A stretch of DNA of 64,000 nucleotides. It comes from Paenibacillus eucommiae (GTDB lineage: Bacteria; Bacillota; Bacilli; Paenibacillales; NBRC-103111). The stretch covers positions 248,001 to 312,000 of the forward strand of contig NZ_JAGGLB010000005.1 in the NCBI RefSeq assembly GCF_017874215.1, in the 5' to 3' direction. Shown one piece after another: positions 60,931 through 64,000 of this stretch. Position 1 is the first letter of the stretch; every line of letters starts with the position of its first letter. The notes beneath the pieces were generated by a model that ran no database searches, was not told where the DNA came from, and saw only the letters and a list, made by a program, of their open reading frames with translations. The position numbers and the translations under genes were made by a program.

Positions 60931-60995
60931 GTAGGAGACTTGGAGTATGGAGTATAAGTATGGGGCATGGGTAGGAGACTTGGAGTATGGAGTAT
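60931..60995. repeat. 25-bp direct repeat and GGAGTAT minisatellite
   Basis: A 25-base unit (beginning GTAGGAGACTTGG) at 60931-60955 recurs exactly at 60971-60995, followed by more GGAGTAT copies to about 61022. All within a purine-rich plus strand. Confidence 0.85.
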
Positions 60996-61258
60996 GGAGT
61001 ATGAGTATGAATATGGAGTATGGAAAAGGGTACGGAGAGTAGAAATGATGCAAGGGATGTATGGGGGAAGTCGTTTTGTATGTAAATCAGAAAAGTGTAA
61101 ATAGATAGATGAAAAGTGGTTGTGTGATAAATGTATAATATGTTAATTTATGTAAATTAAAAGATTTGCGGCGCTAAAATATAAACGGGGTTACGTTGTT
61201 TTTTGGAGAAGAACAATCCTGTTGCGGACCACCTCACCCTACTTGAGCGTGTGTTCAA

Positions 61259-61447
61259 TTAACGATGAAAATCATCGTTAAAGTAAGTGCTTCGAGGTCA
61301 ACAGTCACTTTAACGATGAATTTCATCGCTAAAAGAGGACGGATGCCCTCTTTGGGTGGCAAAAGGGGACTTTAACGATGTTTTTCATTGTTAAAGTAGG
61401 ATGTGGGGCCGAGTTGGTGCTTTTAGCGATGAAAAACATCGCTAAAG
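61259..61447. repeat. Array of four covarying palindromes
   Basis: P1 61259-61281 (TTAACGATGA/TCATCGTTAA), P2 61309-61333 (TTTAACGATGAA/TTCATCGCTAAA, one mismatch), P3 61370-61396 (CTTTAACGATG/CATTGTTAAAG, G-T pair) and P4 61422-61446 (TTTAGCGATG/CATCGCTAAA). Their centres are about 51, 62 and 51 bases apart. AACG..CGTT in P1 becomes AGCG..CGCT in P4 with both arms changed. They lie in the 1-kb stretch between aguB and the YesN-type gene, which has no gene. Confidence 0.85.
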
Positions 61448-61699
61448 TAGCAGACCCTCTCCGTTCTTTATCCGAGCGCCTGATAGAGGAATCGTTTGGG
61501 CGCAGAGTTACTAGCATAGCACTTGCTGGCGCATTGCGTTGGCATTGTAGTGGCGCTTTGTACTAACATGGAACTGGAACTGGCATTGAACTAGTGTTGC
61601 ACGAGCATTTGCATTGGCATTGTTGTAGCATCTGATGTCTGATAAAATAAATGACAATCTAACGGGTCGGATTTACGCCGCAGAAATGGGGACTGTTAC

Positions 61700-64000
61700 T
61701 TGAACAAGTCATGGTTTTACCGCACACTTTTGTCCTATATTCCTGTATTTTTTATTGTTACGGCTTTTTTGTTTTTTATATTTTTCTATACGTTGAATGA
61801 CCAGAATAAAAAACAGACCTATCAAGCTAATCAATTTGTTGCTCAGCAGGCGATTCGATTTATTGATACTTCTTTGAAGTCGATTGATGAAAAGCTGACG
61901 CTGGAGATTATGCGTAATCAGGACTTTTTGCAGTTTTTTTCTGCTGATCAGGGCTCTGACTTGAACCTCGACGTTAAGGTCATGAATTCGATGCGGGACT
62001 TGAAAATTACAAATCCTTTGATCGATTCGATTTATTTGGTGCGGTATAAGGATCAGGTTGTTTTGAGCAACAGCACTTCCTATTCGTTTGAACAGTTTGC
62101 TGACTATGCCTTTATTCAAAGTCTTGCTGAGTCGCCGAATCGGAGCTGGTCGGATCAAAGAGCTTTTAGCGAGTTTTCCTCTGAAACCAGCAGGCAGGTA
62201 ATCACACTCTCCAGGGGTGTGCCTATTTTTGATCCTCAAAAAGGTATTGTTGTTATCAATGTGAAAACAGATTCGTTACAGAATCAGGTCAGTCAGCTGT
62301 ACAATCCGAAGGTTAGCTTTATGCACTTGTTCGACAGGCAGGGTAAAAATCTGTTTCATGGCGTTGATCAGGATCAAGGGTATGACCAGAACCCGGATCA
62401 GGGTCAGGAGCAGGGACTGGGTCTGAGCCAGGATCAGGATCAGAGTCTGGGTCTGGGCCAGACAGAGGCGGAGAGGGAAACGGCTGCAGCCAGCAAGGGG
62501 GCTGTCTCGACATATGTGTCGGATTATACGGGATGGACAATTGAGAGTGGAATCAGGCAGACGGGTATTATTGGCTTTATTTTGAGCTTATATAATATTT
62601 GGATTGCTGTTGGCATTATTGTGGTGATCGCGGCGATTATATGGATGATTATAGTGACGAAGCGGAATTATAAGCCAATTGAGCTTATTGTTTCGAAGCT
62701 GCAGCTACATTCCAAGGACAGGGCCGAGATACCGGCGGATGTGAAGGATTGGAATGAAATGACTTTCATTGAATCAACTTTGGTCAATATGATCAAGGAA
62801 TCAAATGAATGGGAGCGGCAGTTTGCGGAGGATCTGCATGTGAAAAGAAATTATTTCATGTATGAGCTTCTAGAGGGAACCCGCCAAATTGGGCTGGAGG
62901 AGTGGGAACGGCAAGCCCCCAAGTTTGAGCTGCCAGGAACGTTTGGTTTGCAGATGATTTTTATTATGGAGATTGACCGTTATATGGAGTTTTGTGAAGA
63001 GTATAATCAGGCTGACCAAAAGCTGTTGAAATTCGTTGTAAGCACGGTGATTAAGGAATCAGCAGCTGCAAATAAGTATAATGTATGGACGCTGTGGACC
63101 TCTGCGAATCAATTAACTGGAGTTATCCAGATTCCGCTTAACTCTTCATCTGATCCTTCGCTGGAGCCTTTGGTTAAGCCTTTACAGGTGCTTGAAGAGA
63201 TAAGGGCATGGATGGAACAAAATTTACATTTCACTGGGACCATTGGCGTGGGTGAAATCGTTGAGCATCCTATGAATGTTCGTGATTCTTTTAAGGAGGC
63301 ACTGGAAGCCCTTCAGTACAAAATGGTGTATGGGGCGAATCGGGTGATTTCGCATCAAGAGGTTCAAGCCGCGACGGATGTGCATGAGCATTTGCAACTC
63401 ATTCATACTATCGCCGGGGCTTATCGTGCATCGCAAGGGAAATGGGAAGTGGAGCTGGAACATTTTTTCGAGAAAATCAGCAGTAGTGTGCTAATAAGGG
63501 ATGATATTATCAGCTTGCTGAATTCTCTGACCTTTTATTTAAATCGCTCCATAGGCAGCTTGGGCAATGAATTTCTTGATTTGTGGAAAGCGTCTGCGCT
63601 TCCGAAGCTTCATGATATTTTGGAAACCTTTGAGACCTTGGAGGAAATCCATAAGCAATACCCGATTGTGTTGGAGCAATTTGCGAAGCAAATGGGAGAG
63701 CTGCGGGAATCGCGGAATCATCATATGCTGATCAATGAGGTTAAGGGGCATATTCAGAATCATTTTACGAATCCGAACCTGTCGTTGGATTATTTAAGCG
63801 ATCAATTTGGTATGAATGGTAAGTATTTGAGCAAACTATTCAAGGAAGAGTTCGGCACGAAATTTGTCGATTTCCTGATTGATTTACGGATGCAGCATGC
63901 TAAACAATTGCTTACAGAAACCACGCTAACGGTTCAGGAAATTGCGGAAAAGGTCGGGTATGCCAGTCCTATTTCGTTTATTCGTACCTTCAAGAAAGCA
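61700..64000 (+). CDS. Membrane-anchored AraC regulator (YesN-type), cut by the right edge
   Basis: 767 codons open to the last base. TTG 61700 after GGGG. Membrane helix 1 (TLLSYIPVFFIVTAFLFFIF) opens an extracytoplasmic sensor domain with a Gln/Asp-rich insert (DQDQGYDQNPDQGQEQG, ~220-255), and a second helix (GFILSLYNIWIAVGIIVVIA) returns to the cytoplasm. The C-terminal AraC HTH pair (LSLDYLSDQFGMNGKYLSKLF; VQEIAEKVGYASPISFIRTF) is nearly complete at the edge. Such proteins sense extracellular sugars and control transporter genes. The stop lies beyond the window. Confidence 0.85.
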   Translation, partial: MNKSWFYRTLLSYIPVFFIVTAFLFFIFFYTLNDQNKKQTYQANQFVAQQAIRFIDTSLKSIDEKLTLEIMRNQDFLQFFSADQGSDLNLDVKVMNSMRDLKITNPLIDSIYLVRYKDQVVLSNSTSYSFEQFADYAFIQSLAESPNRSWSDQRAFSEFSSETSRQVITLSRGVPIFDPQKGIVVINVKTDSLQNQVSQLYNPKVSFMHLFDRQGKNLFHGVDQDQGYDQNPDQGQEQGLGLSQDQDQSLGLGQTEAERETAAASKGAVSTYVSDYTGWTIESGIRQTGIIGFILSLYNIWIAVGIIVVIAAIIWMIIVTKRNYKPIELIVSKLQLHSKDRAEIPADVKDWNEMTFIESTLVNMIKESNEWERQFAEDLHVKRNYFMYELLEGTRQIGLEEWERQAPKFELPGTFGLQMIFIMEIDRYMEFCEEYNQADQKLLKFVVSTVIKESAAANKYNVWTLWTSANQLTGVIQIPLNSSSDPSLEPLVKPLQVLEEIRAWMEQNLHFTGTIGVGEIVEHPMNVRDSFKEALEALQYKMVYGANRVISHQEVQAATDVHEHLQLIHTIAGAYRASQGKWEVELEHFFEKISSSVLIRDDIISLLNSLTFYLNRSIGSLGNEFLDLWKASALPKLHDILETFETLEEIHKQYPIVLEQFAKQMGELRESRNHHMLINEVKGHIQNHFTNPNLSLDYLSDQFGMNGKYLSKLFKEEFGTKFVDFLIDLRMQHAKQLLTETTLTVQEIAEKVGYASPISFIRTFKKA

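Noticed and set aside
61259..61447. CRISPR-like array
   Set aside because: Four palindromes with variable sequence and 51-62 base spacing; repeats are not identical, spacers are not of constant size, and no Cas gene is present.
61378..61566. Small open frames on both strands in the palindrome array
   Set aside because: Frames arise from the palindromes (AMKNIAKV-like on one strand, TMKNIVKV-like on the other) and have no start site.
62319..62540. Pro/Asp-rich minus-strand frame in the YesN-type gene
   Set aside because: Shadow of the Gln/Asp repeat in the real plus-strand gene.
1..64000. Prophage, integron or complete insertion sequence
   Set aside because: No integrase, portal, terminase, attC or intact transposase is visible; the only mobile trace is the 48-codon transposase stub at 17205-17432.

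Overview
The window looks like chromosomal DNA of a Paenibacillus-type member of the Bacillales. The evidence is the wealth of AraC-family regulators (including a membrane-anchored YesN-type one at the right edge), huge secreted proteins with C-terminal S-layer-homology (SLH) domains, a TagO/WecA-type enzyme, type II pantothenate kinase (CoaW), DUF6886/DUF6953/DUF4179 proteins, and strong GGAGG-type ribosome binding sites. Most of the DNA is of moderate GC by eye. One two-gene ABC cassette (48541-50378) is visibly GC-richer. I see no tRNA, rRNA, CRISPR array, prophage or complete insertion sequence.

Layout. 1-10.6 kb: small housekeeping or accessory genes (PaiB, SGNH hydrolase, HAD, YjbR, nucleotidyltransferase), an AraC regulator divergent from a FAD-dependent oxidoreductase, and several broken genes: a HIT protein, two phosphotransferase fragments and an MqsR/MqsA-Panacea toxin-antitoxin pair. 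10.7-13.5 kb: two tandem paralogous solute-binding lipoproteins without permeases. 13.5-16.9 kb: NUDIX, TagO, then the internally deleted copy of a DUF6953-egsA segment whose intact copy is at 34-35.5 kb, and a decayed AraC gene. 17-20.7 kb: a transposase stub, a response-regulator stub, and a LacI regulator divergent from a second FAD-dependent oxidoreductase. 20.9-33.2 kb: three large secreted proteins on the minus strand (two GH123/DUF4091-like SLH proteins and one DUF6273 protein) with a divergent AraC regulator. 33.3-35.6 kb: remains of a YHGT-type (possibly ADP-ribosyltransferase) gene and a SecB-like gene, then intact DUF6953-egsA. 35.6-48 kb: VOC, a GrpB-NUDIX-NUDIX fusion, methyltransferase, DUF4184, a BpsA-like polyamine synthase, GNAT, CoaW, a sigma/anti-sigma pair, APH, HAD, small proteins and NUDIX. 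48.5-53.8 kb: a DrrAB-like ABC exporter, a Fur-box-linked AraC remnant, and an AraC regulator divergent from a PhyH dioxygenase plus BNR sialidase-like pair. 54.4-64 kb: DIP1984, DedA, an ABC transporter fused to a cyclic-nucleotide-binding domain, the agmatine-to-putrescine pair aguA-aguB, about 1 kb of repeat-rich intergenic DNA, and a truncated YesN-type regulator.

Most striking signal. Three copies (39587-39787, 43285-43496, 44905-45076) of a roughly 170-210 bp element fold into one long nested hairpin. Its inner 15-bp stem is invariant. Its outer 14-17-bp stem has a different sequence in every copy but is still complementary, which is compensatory covariation expected of a structured RNA or a selected cruciform. 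Copies 2 and 3 bracket the sigma/anti-sigma operon, and a flank-only relative lies near 54.0 kb. A second, unrelated array of four covarying palindromes lies at 61259-61447.

A second theme is gene decay: about a dozen truncated or frameshifted genes, several with single-base deletions in homopolymers. Those single-base cases could be sequencing errors. The large deletions and multiple nonsense codons could not.
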